Source: Orychophragmus violaceus (lineage: Eukaryota > Streptophyta > Magnoliopsida > Brassicales > Brassicaceae). From it: DNA of 64,000 nt. The stretch is taken from NCBI GenBank assembly GCA_030180135.1, contig CM058230.1, positions 105,763,503 to 105,827,502 on the forward strand. The letters are read 5' to 3'. Made by a program: the position numbers and the translations under genes. The notes beneath the pieces were generated by a model. It saw only the letters and a list, made by a program, of their open reading frames with translations. It did no database searches and was not told where the DNA came from. Positions 30,027 to 41,290 of this stretch are shown in pieces. Numbering within the stretch: the first letter of the stretch is position 1; each line of letters begins with the position of its first letter.

Positions 30027-31545
30027 GCCACTCGGCCTTGGAGCAGCAGATCAGGCGGATCTGTTGACTCGTGTACGGTTGGCTCAGGAACATGATGAAG
30101 AGCTGATCAAGTCGGTAAACAACAACAACACCGAGTACCAGTTTACCAACAATGGAACGATTGTGGTGAATGGACGGGTGTGTGTTCCCGACGTGAAGGT
30201 CCTTAAGGAAGAAATCTTAAGGATGGCTCATCAGTCTAAGTTCTCCATTCATCCTGGACAGACCAAGATGTACCAAGACCTCAAACGGTACTATCATTGG
30301 GTCGGGATGAAGAGAGACATAGCAGAATGGGTGTCCAAGTGCCAAACGTGTCAGTTGGTTAAGATTGAGCACCAAGTCCCAAGTGGCCTATTGCAAAGTT
30401 TACCCATTCTGGAATGGAAGTGGGATCACATCACCATGGACTTTGTAACAGGACTACCTGCGACTCGGTTGAGGAAGGACACGATTTGGGTTGTAGTGGA
30501 CAGGCTGACCAAGTCTGCACACTTCTTGGCCATCAGGAAGACTGATGGAGTGGGCAAGCTTGCTGAGAGATACATTGATGAGGTCGTAAGACTTCACGGT
30601 ATTCCAGCAAGTATTGTGTCGGACCGAGATGGTCGGTTCACTTCTTATTTTTGGCAAGCTTTTCAAAAAGCCCTGGGAACAAGAGTGAACATGAGTACGG
30701 CTTACCATCCTCAGACGGATGGGCAGTCGGAGAGGACCATACAAACGCTGGAAGACATGCTAAGGGCGTGTGTTCTGGATTGGGGCGATTCCTGGGAGAA
30801 GTACTTGCCCTTGACCGAGTTTGCTTATAACAACAGTTATCAAGCAAGCATCGGGATGTCGCCTTATGAAGCGTTGTATGGCCGGCCTTGTAGGACCCCG
30901 TTGTGTTGGACACAAGTGGGAGAGTCCAGCGTGGTTGGACCGGACATAATTGCCGAGACCACCGAGCAAATCCGATTCCTAAAGGCTAAGATGAAGGAGG
31001 CGCAAGATCGCCAAAGGAGTTATGCCAACAAGAGGAGGAAAGACCTTGAGTTCCAAGTTGGGGACCGGGTTTACCTTAAGATGATTACCTTCCGAGGAAG
31101 GGCTAGGGTTTCTAGGAGAGGGAAACTTGACCCGAGGTACTTGGGGCCATTCACGATTCTGGAAAGGGTCGGGAAAGTGGCTTACAAGTTGGACTTGCCC
31201 AACGAGATGGAAGCATTTCACAATGTGTTCCATGTCTCGCAGTTGCGCAAGTGCCTCTCGGATCAAGACGTTATTTTGCCCGAGATCCCCGCAGATCTTA
31301 AGGCAAACCTCACGCTGGAAACTAGACCCGTAAGGATCTTGGACCGGCTGGAAAAGGCCACCAGGAAGAAGGTAATTCAGATGGTCAAGGTGGAATGGAT
31401 TTGCAATGGAGTTAAGGAAATCACTTGGGAAACCGAGGCCCGGATGAAGGCTGATTACCCAGAGTGGTTTGAGGAATTTACAAGGGACGAACTTCTTGGA
31501 GCGGATTCGGGGACGAATCCATTTCAAGGGGGGGAGAACTTGTAA
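29974..31545 (+). CDS. Pol part 2: integrase with C-terminal chromodomain, +1 frame
   Basis: 523 codons overlapping part 1 by 53 nt in the +1 frame; the first in-frame ATG is far inside, so it is not an independent start. The zinc-binding HHCC segment lies at ~30225-30360. The catalytic core has D in the MDFVTGLP stretch, D in SDRDGRF, and E in HPQTDGQSERT, the D,D-35-E pattern. A GPF module (R-Y-L-G-P-F) is near 31135. A chromodomain-like end (~31325-31480) has VKVEW, ITWE and YPEWF. Such domains are linked to targeting of heterochromatin in this group. The TAA stop overlaps the first bases of the 3' LTR. The frame change may be a recent indel or a frameshift site. Confidence 0.88.
   Translation: MVGLVRSLHLNALSVDNEPLGLGAADQADLLTRVRLAQEHDEELIKSVNNNNTEYQFTNNGTIVVNGRVCVPDVKVLKEEILRMAHQSKFSIHPGQTKMYQDLKRYYHWVGMKRDIAEWVSKCQTCQLVKIEHQVPSGLLQSLPILEWKWDHITMDFVTGLPATRLRKDTIWVVVDRLTKSAHFLAIRKTDGVGKLAERYIDEVVRLHGIPASIVSDRDGRFTSYFWQAFQKALGTRVNMSTAYHPQTDGQSERTIQTLEDMLRACVLDWGDSWEKYLPLTEFAYNNSYQASIGMSPYEALYGRPCRTPLCWTQVGESSVVGPDIIAETTEQIRFLKAKMKEAQDRQRSYANKRRKDLEFQVGDRVYLKMITFRGRARVSRRGKLDPRYLGPFTILERVGKVAYKLDLPNEMEAFHNVFHVSQLRKCLSDQDVILPEIPADLKANLTLETRPVRILDRLEKATRKKVIQMVKVEWICNGVKEITWETEARMKADYPEWFEEFTRDELLGADSGTNPFQGGENL
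31503..31540 (+). other. GGGA stem-loop and polypurine tract, Tekay-like element
   Basis: Arms GGATTCG (31503-31509) and CGAATCC (31514-31520) enclose GGGA, within the last codons of pol. The purine run AAGGGGGGGAGAACT then abuts the 3' LTR. The loop fits the GNRA pattern of stable RNA tetraloops. Confidence 0.75.
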
Positions 31546-33470
31546 CATCCCCGAACCGGCCTACGGGCCATCGGGGCGTCCATAGGACCAGAAACTCGAA
31601 CTTAAGGCTGAGATGGCCAAAGGGGAAGTGTTCTATGGACGGAATTAGGTTAAGCTCAGCTGGAATGGAGCTTAACCAAGTGGGAATCAGCTGGATGAAG
31701 TGTGGCCAGCTCGGCTCAGCTCAAGGTAGCTTAGCTGGAGTGTCTTGGAGTGTGAATCAGCTGATCAGCTAGTGACACTAGCTGATCTAGCGCCCCATAA
31801 GCGAATGGGCACAAGGCCACTCGTGGCCATTCGCTAGCCAAAAGGCAGCCCTTGGCTTGGGCGGTTTCTAGGCGATTTTCAGCCTATAAATAGAAGGCTT
31901 GGGGGTCAATTTTCGCACACAATTCACATAGGGAGAAACCCAGATTTTTCCTAAGGCAAAGGCCACAAAATCGTGAGTAAAGAGAGAGAGTTCGAGGCCG
32001 GTTTTCTAGAGAGAGAGTCGGCGATTGTATAAGGGTTTTGGTGGGAAATTGGAGCGGCTTAAGGAGGCTATATGGCGGGAGAAACAAGCCGTGATCCGGG
32101 CAAGTCCACCACGACCGCAAAGGTTAGTCCGTGACCCATTCTTCTCGCGGCCTTGGGTCAAACCGTGGCCTTCGGCCGGTTTAGTATGGCCGGATTACTT
32201 CTCTCCTTCTTCTATTTCTGGAACTAGAACCGGGCTTAGGCTTGACGGTTTTAGGCGCGGTTATGCATAAGGAACAACCGATTGGCCAAGGGCCATGATC
32301 GTGTTGGCTAAGGCGCACGGTTGGGATCAAGAGGCGCGAAGGACTTAAGCGAACCGTTGGTCGTGAATGATCGGACGGCAAACCGGGAAGGTTTGGCCGG
32401 GTCATGCGATCGCAAGCGGTGTACCGTATGGACGGACGGTCGGACGGTTTATCTCGGGATAGCCGGGCCGTATCCGCATATGGGCTTAGTCGGCGTAACG
32501 GTTGAGTGCAACCGGCAGGATCACAATCGGGCTGGGAAAATGGCCGACGCGTTAAGGACGAGAATCGCGCACCACACACCGCGGCCACGGATCGATGGCA
32601 ACCGTCCGCGGACCATCGCATCCGTTCGCGGTGAACGGTCGCGACCTTTCATAACGATCGGGCACTTCGACCACGGGACGCTAGCACGGGCAGACGCAAT
32701 GTCCATACGGACGATCGCATGTTCACGCTGGCCGACCACGGACGTGAAGCGCTGGACGTGACGAATGCTTGTCTTACGCGATCGCGGTACACGGCACGTC
32801 AACGCGTACGATCGTCCGGTCCTTATGGACGCACGGACCAAGCGTATGCGGATGGGCCATGGATCGCAAGCGATCAGTTCACGGTCGTCCGGGACGGACG
32901 TGAACGCGGCGAGACGGACTGGACGCGGATTCTCGATACGGTCTTGAATTCGGTCGCGGTTTGGGTCGCGGTTTATACTTAAGGCATGGGCCGCTTAGAT
33001 GGAACTTAGAAAGGACTTAGGTTTATTGTTGCATGGGATATTGGGATCATATAGTATGATATTTGTTAAGTTGTTGGTTATTACCGTAAATGCATACTTA
33101 ACGTGATATTTGTGTTTCAGGACATGCGGACGATCATAAGGATGATCGATCCTAGGAGCGGACCGAGACGGGACGAGTGGTGTGTGTGTAGAGATAGACT
33201 TGTTTAGGACCGAATACTGTATTAGCATAATGCACTTGACTCACATTGTATTTGGTACCTTGGTTTGATTAATAAAAGTCTATTTCTGTCTTATGATAAC
33301 TCGTTTGCCTTAGAATAAAATGAACGGAATTGTTTGAATGGAAATGAACTTAAGCTTGAATTTGACTAAGTATAGAATAAATGGGCTTGAGGTTGACAAC
33401 GAACCTCAAGTCGGAATACTTAGGGAATGGAACGGCCGTTCCGGCCGTAGTGTCGGGATGGGGTGTTTCA
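31541..33470 (+). repeat. Tekay-like element 3' LTR
   Basis: 1930 bp, matching 24480-26409 with two differences seen by eye. It is followed by TSD AGAGG and the rest of LTR B1. Confidence 0.95.
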
Positions 33471-33475
33471 AGAGG

Positions 33476-33710
33476 TTCTTGAATGGATCGTTCTTTAGAA
33501 GAACGATATAAAGTTTCAATTGGATTTCCGCTGCGTAATTAATAAGTATGAAGGATCTAAGACTAGAAGTCAATAGAAGGATCCGAGGAATACTTGTTCC
33601 TAAGGGAAAATTTTAAATAGGACTGGATTTAGGGAGGTTCAGGCCACGGTTTGGCCTGACCACTGGAACGCAACATCCGTCAAGGCCTATGGCCGGGATG
33701 GGGTGTTTCA
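33476..33710 (+). repeat. Family B LTR B1, right part
   Basis: It resumes TTCTTGAATGGATCG after the duplicated AGAGG and ends GGGTGTTTCA. It contains the stem-loops ATCGTTCTT/AAGAACGAT (33487-33507) and TCAGGCC/GGCCTGA (33639-33659). Confidence 0.92.
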
Positions 33711-35196
33711 AGTTGGTATCAGAGCGGAGTTATTTCCTAGGACGATGCTCTCATGATTGGTGACTTGCTAAGACAAGTACACCAAGTACGCACTTAGTCT
33801 TGGCAGACTTTGAGAACAAGGTCGCAAGACGATGTGGAGGTGAACCGGAAGAAGGTGCAATCACGGGAAAGTGGTTGGCCGAACCGGGAGGGACCTAAAG
33901 AGGAAAAATGGGACTAAGTTGGGGCTGGTCACCATACCTCCAGAAATCCGCGCCAAAGTATGTGCGAAGGCGGCAGCAAGGACTAAGGGTCCAACTGTCT
34001 GCAAAGTACGGAGGAAAATGGGATTCAGTTGGGGCTGATCGCCACCCTCCGGGAACCGCACTAAAGGTACCACTTGCAAAAACAATGGAAGCACACTTTG
34101 GGGAGTGTAAAGGCAAGTTGAGTACGTGCGATGTGCAACAGCAGGGACCAAGGATCCTAAGCTGTTTGCAAAATAAGGGGAAGGAAAGTGACAATGAAAG
34201 ACCAATGATACGCTTCCATTGTAAAAAGCAGAGACCAGAAGTAAAACGTGGTAGTGAAAGTCAAACGGTAAAGGCTAAGCGCTAACCGAGACGCCATGGG
34301 TTTACGAACTGGCTAAGGACATTGGCGTGGCCGAGTCCTTTAGTGCGATTGCTGGTATGTCACTGAACCCCACTTCTTCAAATGTTTTGAGGGCATTACA
34401 TTTGGGGAAAAGGGGTAGGTTGCTTAGCATTGGGAATGCGTAAGAACCATAACCGAGGTCGAGTTCAAAGGGAACGAAAGGCCTGAATGTGATCTAGTAA
34501 GAGATTTACTAAGATCGGGAAACTAAGATCAAGCCCACGAAGGGCGAGGATCAAGTGGATCAAGTCCGTAAGGACTAAGATCAGGATTTGACTAAGTCTA
34601 AGACAAGACAAAAATCAGGGAAATGATTAAGTCTTGACGGACCTAGGTCAATGGGAAATGGAAAGACATACCAAACGGGACAGGAAGGGTGTACACAAAA
34701 GTTAACCACCACCGAATTCGGGGACGAATTCCTAATTGGTGGGGGAGACTTGTAACATCCCTGCCTCGGAATGTATGGATCTCTAGACGGCTTAGTCCAA
34801 AGTTCGGTTGTCGACTGGCCATGGCCAAGACCGTGAACCACAAGTCGGATTAAGCACGGGATGAACCGTGAGTCATGGACAAGAAAAGTTCGGACAGTTA
34901 AGCACGATTGAACGGCAGCCGTTGGGGCGGTTGACCGAAGATTGGCACTCTGGGAACAGTCAGTCCATGTGCGGGAACGGAATAGGAAAGTCCGGTCATA
35001 CGCGACTTGATCTTAAATGAATGGCTCCGGCAAAGACGGCCATAAATGGACTTAGGCTGAATAAAGAGAACATAGAATGGTTATATTCTGCAAATACTGT
35101 GGGATGTTATCAGCTGCCCAATGGTTCATAAAGTATGAACGGAGTAAAAACCTTGAGTCGGATTCGGGGACGAATCCATTTTAAGGGGGGTAGACT
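33711..35196 (+). other. Family B internal region, copy 1 (1486 bp, decayed gag)
   Basis: The primer site TGGTATCAGAGC is at 33714-33725. Bases ~33825-33900 match family C and the gag hinge. Bases ~34300-34460 correspond to the gag/pol boundary of the Tekay-like element, with the GATTGCTGGTATGTCAC splice-like motif kept. No intact domain or long coding frame with motifs is present. The region is nearly identical to 49628-51113, with two differences by eye (~33944 and ~35077). A stem-loop with arms GGATTCG/CGAATCC (35160-35177) precedes the polypurine tract AAGGGGGGTAGACT. Confidence 0.8.
34714..34770 (+). other. Buried stem-loop, polypurine tract and LTR-start remnant
   Basis: Arms GAATTCG/CGAATTC around GGGA (34714-34731), a purine run (GGTGGGGGAGACT) and then ~20 bp of an LTR start (TGTAACATCCCTGCCTCGG, 34751-34769) lie in the middle of the family B internal region. 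They are followed by unrelated internal sequence. All full internal copies have it. It looks like the scar of a fusion between two related elements before family B amplified. Confidence 0.7.
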
Positions 35197-37311
35197 TGTA
35201 ACATCCCCGAACCGGGATACACCCTAAACGTTGGGCTGTCTATGGAACCATAAGAAGTAGTACATGATCAAGAAGATCAATGAGAGAGAGTTTCATAGAC
35301 AGAAGAAGGTCAAGCTCAGCGGGGAAGAAGCTTAGCTTAAAGAAAAGCAGCTGAAAGGGAAGTGTTCAGCTCAAAGGAGCTGAGCAGTCCAGCTGGTCAG
35401 CTAGGTTAGCTAGCAACCAGCTCAACCCAGCTAGCTTGAGTGTTCAAGTGTTGGGTCAGCTGGCCAGCTAGTGACACTAGCTGACCAAGGGGCACCAAGG
35501 CGAATGGACACCAAGGAAAAGTTGTGTCCATTCGGCCAACCATTGCACCCTTCTCCATGGGCAGTTATGGCACGACTTTGGGGCTATAAATAGACCATAA
35601 GGAGGCCATTTTCGTGCACCTATCTCCTGGGAAAAACCCAGAATAATCCTAAGGCAAAGGCCACACAAAAATGAAGAGAAAAGAGGGATTTATGGCCGGT
35701 TTAACAAAGTAATTGGCCGGCCATTGGAGAACAAGTTTGGGGACGAGTTCTGATGGTAAAATATCCATATCTCCATGCCTAAAGAAGGCCTAGAAGTCGT
35801 GGGTGCAAACTCAGAATCAACAAGGAAGAAACCGACATGATTCAAGGGAGAAAGAAAGGATTTTATGGCCGGTTTCTAAAAGGGATTCAAAGCGGTTTCT
35901 ATTGGAGATTTGGGAGAGTTTCTAAGGCAAATTATGCCTGGAAATCAAAGGAAGAAAGCCCAGAACTCATGAAGAAACGTTTGAAGATTTGAAGAAAATC
36001 CGAGGAAACCATCCGTGGGTCGCTCACGGACGACCGCGGGTCGTTCACGGACGACCGCGGGTCGTTCACGGACGACCGCGGGTCGTACACGGACGACCGC
36101 AGGTCGTACACGGTCGACCGCGGATCGTCACGAACGACCGTAACCGCCACGGACTAACACGGACGTGCACGGACGGACGCGGATGGTGCTCGGGTGAACG
36201 CGGGTCACGTACAGACGACCGCGGGTCGATCGCGGACGACCGCGGGTCACGTACGGACGACCGTGACCGTTCACGTACGGTCGTGTCCGTTCGCGGACAG
36301 TCGTGTCCGTTCACGGATGACCGTGGGACGATCACGGACGACCGCGGGTCGCATACGGACGACCGCGGGTCGCGTACGGACGACCGCGGGTCACAACAGA
36401 CGACCGTAACTGTCACGGACGAACGCGGCTGTACACGGATGACTGCGGGTCAGAAACGTACGTCCGTAGGACGATACGAACGACCGTGGATAATGGCTAA
36501 TGACCGCGGGTCGTTACGGACGACCGCGGGACGCGAACGAAGGGTCGTGTCCGTTCACGAAAGGTCGCGTCTATTCATGGACGACCGTGATGGTCACACG
36601 GATGGCCTTACGGACGTCCGTGACGAATGTACGGATGAACATACGGACGAACGCGTACGACCGCGGGTCGCGATACGGTCGCGGATCCAGGAAAGGTCGG
36701 GACGCGGATCGGCCTTATGATCATGCGAGAAAACGGAGACAAAGATGAACCCGGAAATGAATGTTGGTCAAAGGAAAGAATGTGAAGACCTCTTTTGTAC
36801 TCGGTCATGTGGGGATGGTTGGTTGAATGACTAAGTACAAAGGGGCATGTTCTATAAGCTCGATGAACGAACGAGTCAAGCTGAACGCGGAGTTAGTTTC
36901 ACACCGGACTCACCAAAGATTAAGGTACACGTTTCGAGAACTCTTCTATTGTTCTAAAGAATGGTTAGAGCTGAATAGGAGAATGAAAGGATCTAAGTTA
37001 AAGACTTAGGTTGTTAGAAGGGATAGATAAGAACGGAACCTCGAAAGAGTTTTAATGAAACTAAATAAGGTCATAAGAGGTTCTTGAATGGATCGTTCTT
37101 TAGAAGAACGATATAAAGTTTCAATTGGATTTCCGCTGCGTAATTAATAAGTATGAAGGATCTAAGACTAGAAGTCAATAGAAGGATCCGAGGAATACTT
37201 GTTCCTAAGGGAAAATTTTAAATAGGACTGGATTTAGGGAGGTTCAGGCCACGGTTTGGCCTGACCACTGGAACGCAACATCCGTCAAGGCCTATGGCCG
37301 GGATGGGGTGT
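35197..37311 (+). repeat. Family B LTR B2, last ~5 bp missing
   Basis: It starts TGTAACATCCCC and is nearly identical to B1, but stops at GGGGTGT where the inverted segment begins. The missing terminal TTCA shows a rearrangement junction here and not an insertion end. Confidence 0.92.
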
Positions 37312-37940
37312 CCCCGAATGGGCTTGATCTTAGTTTCCCGATCTTAGTAAATCTCTTACTAGATCACATTCAGGCCTTTCGTTCCCTTTGAACTCGACCT
37401 CGGTTATGGTTCTTACGCATTCCCAATGCTAAGCAACCTAACCCTTTTCCCCAAATGTAATGCCCTCAAAACATTTGAAGAAGTGGGGTTCAGTGACATA
37501 CCAGCAATCGCACTAAAGGACTCGGCCACGCCAATGTCCTTAGCCAGTTCGTAAACCCGTGGCGTCTCGGTTAGCGCTTAGCCTATACCGTTTGACTTTC
37601 ACTACCATGTTTTACTTCTGGTCTCTGCTTTTTACAATGGAAGCGTATCATTGGTCTTTCATTGTCACTTTCCTTCCCCTTATTTTGCAAACAGCTTAGG
37701 TTCCTTGGTCCCTGCTGTTGCACATCGCACGTACTCAACTTGCCTTTACACTCCCCAAAGTGTGCTTCCATTGTCTTTGCAAGTGGTACCTTTAGTGCGG
37801 TTCCCGGAGGGTGGCGATCAGCCCCAACTGAATCCCTTTTTCCTCCGTACTTTGCAGACAGTTGGATCCCTTAGTCCTTGCTGCCGCCTTCGCACATACT
37901 TTGGCGCGGATTCCTAGAGGTATGGCGACCAGCCCCAACT
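37312..37940 (-). other. Inverted family B internal fragment
   Basis: Reverse complement of ~33911-34540, with a deletion joining TCCCCGAAT to GGGCTTGATC near 37319. At the far end AAGTTGG-type sequence of the gag remnant is joined directly to the LTR end, so the primer site is gone. It is more diverged from the other copies than they are from each other. No coding potential. Confidence 0.8.
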
Positions 37941-40038
37941 TGAAACACCCCATCCCGGCCATAGGCCTTGACGGATGTTGCGTTCCAGTGGTCAGGCCAA
38001 ACCGTGGCCTGAACCTCCCTAAATCCAGTCCTATTTAAAATTTTCCCTTAGGAACAAGTATTCCTCGGATCCTTCTATTGACTTCTAGTCTTAGATCCTT
38101 CATAATTATTAATTACGCAGCGGAAATCCAATTGAAACTTTATATCGTTCTTCTAAAGAACGATCCATTCAAGAACCTCTTATGACCTTATTTAGTTTCA
38201 TTAAAACTCTTTCGAGGTTCCGTTCTTATCTATCCCTTCTAACAACCTAAGTCTTTAACTTAGATCCTTTCATTCTCCTATTCAGCTCTAACCATTCTTT
38301 AGAACAATAGAAGAGTTCTCGAAACGTGTACCTTAATCTTTGGTGAGTCCGGTGTGAAACTAACTCCGCGTTCAGCTTGACTCGTTCGTTCATCGAGCTT
38401 ATAGAACATGCCCCTTTGTACTTAGTCATTCAACCAACCATCCCCACATGACCGAGTACAAAAGAGGTCTTCACGTTCTTTCCTTTGACCAACATTCATT
38501 TCCGGGTTCATCTTTGTCTCCGTTTTCTCGCATGATCATAAGGCCGATCCGCGTCCCGACCTTTCCTGGATCCGCGACCGTATCGCGACCCGCGGTCGTA
38601 CGCGTTCGTCCGTATGTTCATCCGTACATTCGTCACGGACGTCCGTAAGGCCATCCGTGTGACCATCACGGTCGTCCATGAATAGACGCGACCTTTCGTG
38701 AACGGACACGACCCTTCGTTCGCGTCCCGCGGTCGTCCGTAACGACCCGCGGTCATTAGCCATTATCCACGGTCGTTCGTATCGTCCTACGGACGTACGT
38801 TTCTGACCCGCAGTCGTCCGTGTACAGCCGCGTTCGTCCGTGACAGTTACGGTCGTCTGTTGTGACCCGCGGTCGTCCGTACGCGACCCGCGGTCGTCCG
38901 TATGCGACCCGCGGTCATCCGTGATCGTCCCACGGTCATCCGTGAACGGACACGACTGTCCGCGAACGGACACGACCGTACGTGAACGGTCACGGTCGTC
39001 CGTACGTGACCCGCGGTCGTCCGCGATCGACCCGCGGTCGTCTGTACGTGACCCGCGTTCACCCGAGCACCATCCGCGTCCGTCCGTGCACGTCCGTGTT
39101 AGTCCGTGGCGGTTACGGTCGTTCGTGACGATCCGCGGTCGACCGTGTACGACCCGCGGTCGTCCGTGAACGACCCGCGGTCGTCCGTGAACGACCCGCG
39201 GTCGTCCGTGAGCGACCCACGGATGGTTTCCTCGGATTTTCTTCAAATCTTCAAACGTTTCTTCATGAGTTCTGGGCTTTCTTCCTTTGATTTCCAGGCA
39301 TAATTTGCCTTAGAAACTCTCCCAAATCTCCAATAGAAACCGCTTTGAATCCCTTTTAGAAACCGGCCATAAAATCCTTTCTTTCTCCCTTGAATCATGT
39401 CGGTTTCTTCCTTGTTGATTCTGAGTTTGCACCCACGACTTCTAGGCCTTCTTTAGGCATGGAGATATGGATATTTTACCATCAGAACTCGTCCCCAAAC
39501 TTGTTCTCCAATGGCCGGCCAATTACTTTGTTAAACCGGCCATAAATCCCTCTTTTCTCTTCATTTTTGTGTGGCCTTTGCCTTAGGATTATTCTGGGTT
39601 TTTCCCAGGAGATAGGTGCACGAAAATGGCCTCCTTATGGTCTATTTATAGCCCCAAAGTCGTGCCATAACTGCCCATGGAGAAGGGTGCAATGGTTGGC
39701 CGAATGGACACAACTTTTCCTTGGTGTCCATTCGCCTTGGTGCCCCTTGGTCAGCTAGTGTCACTAGCTGGCCAGCTGACCCAACACTTGAACACTCAAG
39801 CTAGCTGGGTTGAGCTGGTTGCTAGCTAACCTAGCTGACCAGCTGGACTGCTCAGCTCCTTTGAGCTGAACACTTCCCTTTCAGCTGCTTTTCTTTAAGC
39901 TAAGCTTCTTCCCCGCTGAACTTGACCTTCTTCTGTCTATGAAACTCTCTCTCATTGATCTTCTTGATCATGTACTACTTCTTATGGTTCCATAGACAGC
40001 CCAACGTTTAGGGTGTATCCCGGTTCGGGGATGTTACA
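37941..40038 (-). repeat. Family B LTR B3, inverted
   Basis: On the plus strand it starts TGAAACACCCC and ends GGGGATGTTACA, the reverse complement of a complete family B LTR. It is 2098 bp, 21 bp shorter than B1 because one minisatellite unit is missing. Confidence 0.92.
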
Positions 40039-41290
40039 AGTCTACCCCCCTTAAAATGGATTCGTCCCCGAATCCGACTCAAGGTTTTTACTCCGTTCAT
40101 ACTTTATGAACCATTGGGCAGCTGATAACATCCCACAGTATTTGCAGAACATAACCATTCTATGTTCTCTTTATTCAGCCTAAGTCCATTTATGGCCGTC
40201 TTTGCCGGAGCCATTCATTTAAGATCAAGTCGCGTATGACCGGACTTTCCTATTCCGTTCCCGCACATGGACTGACTGTTCCCAGAGTGCCAATCTTCGG
40301 TCAACCGCCCCAACGGCTGCCGTTCAATCGTGCTTAACTGTCCGAACTTTTCTTGTCCATGACTCACGGTTCATCCCGTGCTTAATCCGACTTGTGGTTC
40401 ACGGTCTTGGCCATGGCCAGTCGACAACCGAACTTTGGACTAAGCCGTCTAGAGATCCATACATTCCGAGGCAGGGATGTTACAAGTCTCCCCCACCAAT
40501 TAGGAATTCGTCCCCGAATTCGGTGGTGGTTAACTTTTGTGTACACCCTTCCTGTCCCGTTTGGTATGTCTTTCCATTTCCCATTGACCTAGGTCCGTCA
40601 AGACTTAATCATTTCCCTGATTTTTGTCTCGTCTTAGACTTAGTCAAATCCTGATCTTAGTCCTTACGGACTTGATCCACTTGATCCTCGCCCTTCGTGG
40701 GCTTGATCTTAGTTTCCCGATCTTAGTAAATCTCTTACTAGATCACATTCAGGCCTTTCGTTCCCTTTGAACTCGACCTCGGTTATGGTTCTTACGCATT
40801 CCCAATGCTAAGCAACCTACCCCTTTTCCCCAAATGTAATGCCCTCAAAACATTTGAAGAAGTGGGGTTCAGTGACATACCAGCAATCGCACTAAAGGAC
40901 TCGGCCACGCCAATGTCCTTAGCCAGTTCGTAAACCCATGGCGTCTCGGTTAGCGCTTAGCCTTTACCGTTTGACTTTCACTACCACGTTTTACTTCTGG
41001 TCTCTGCTTTTTACAATGGAAGCGTATCATTGGTCTTTCATTGTTACTTTCCTTCCCCTTATTTTGCAAAACAGCTTAGGATCCTTGGTCCCTGCTGTTG
41101 CACATCGCACGTACTCAACTTGCCTTTACACTCCCCAAAGTGTGCTTCCATTGTTTTTGCAAGTGGTACCTTTAGTGCGGTTCCCGGAGGGTGGCGATCA
41201 GCCCCAACTGAATCCCATTTTCCTCCGTACTTTGCAGACAGTTGGACCCTTAGTCCTTGCTGCCGCCTTCGCACATACTTTGGCGCGGAT
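40039..41290 (-). other. Inverted family B internal region
   Basis: Reverse complement of ~33945-35196, including the polypurine tract at its left edge and the buried LTR-start remnant near 40474-40493. It ends at GCGCGGAT, where the sequence turns back to direct orientation. No coding potential. Confidence 0.85.

Larger units (their letters stand above)
24480..33470 (+). mobile_element. Tekay-like Ty3 LTR retrotransposon (chromodomain type), near-complete
   Basis: 8991 bp with 1930-bp LTRs, nested in LTR B1, with TSD AGAGG at 24475-24479 and 33471-33475. Only two LTR differences were seen by eye (~25449/32510 and ~25638/32699), making it one of the youngest insertions here. The internal order is primer site, gag, protease, reverse transcriptase, RNase H, integrase, chromodomain, stem-loop, polypurine tract. 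That order and the integrase C-terminus fit Ty3 chromodomain elements, and RT wording fits the Tekay (Del) clade from memory. It is the likely source of proteins for B and C. A frame change between RNase H and integrase makes its own activity uncertain. Confidence 0.93.
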
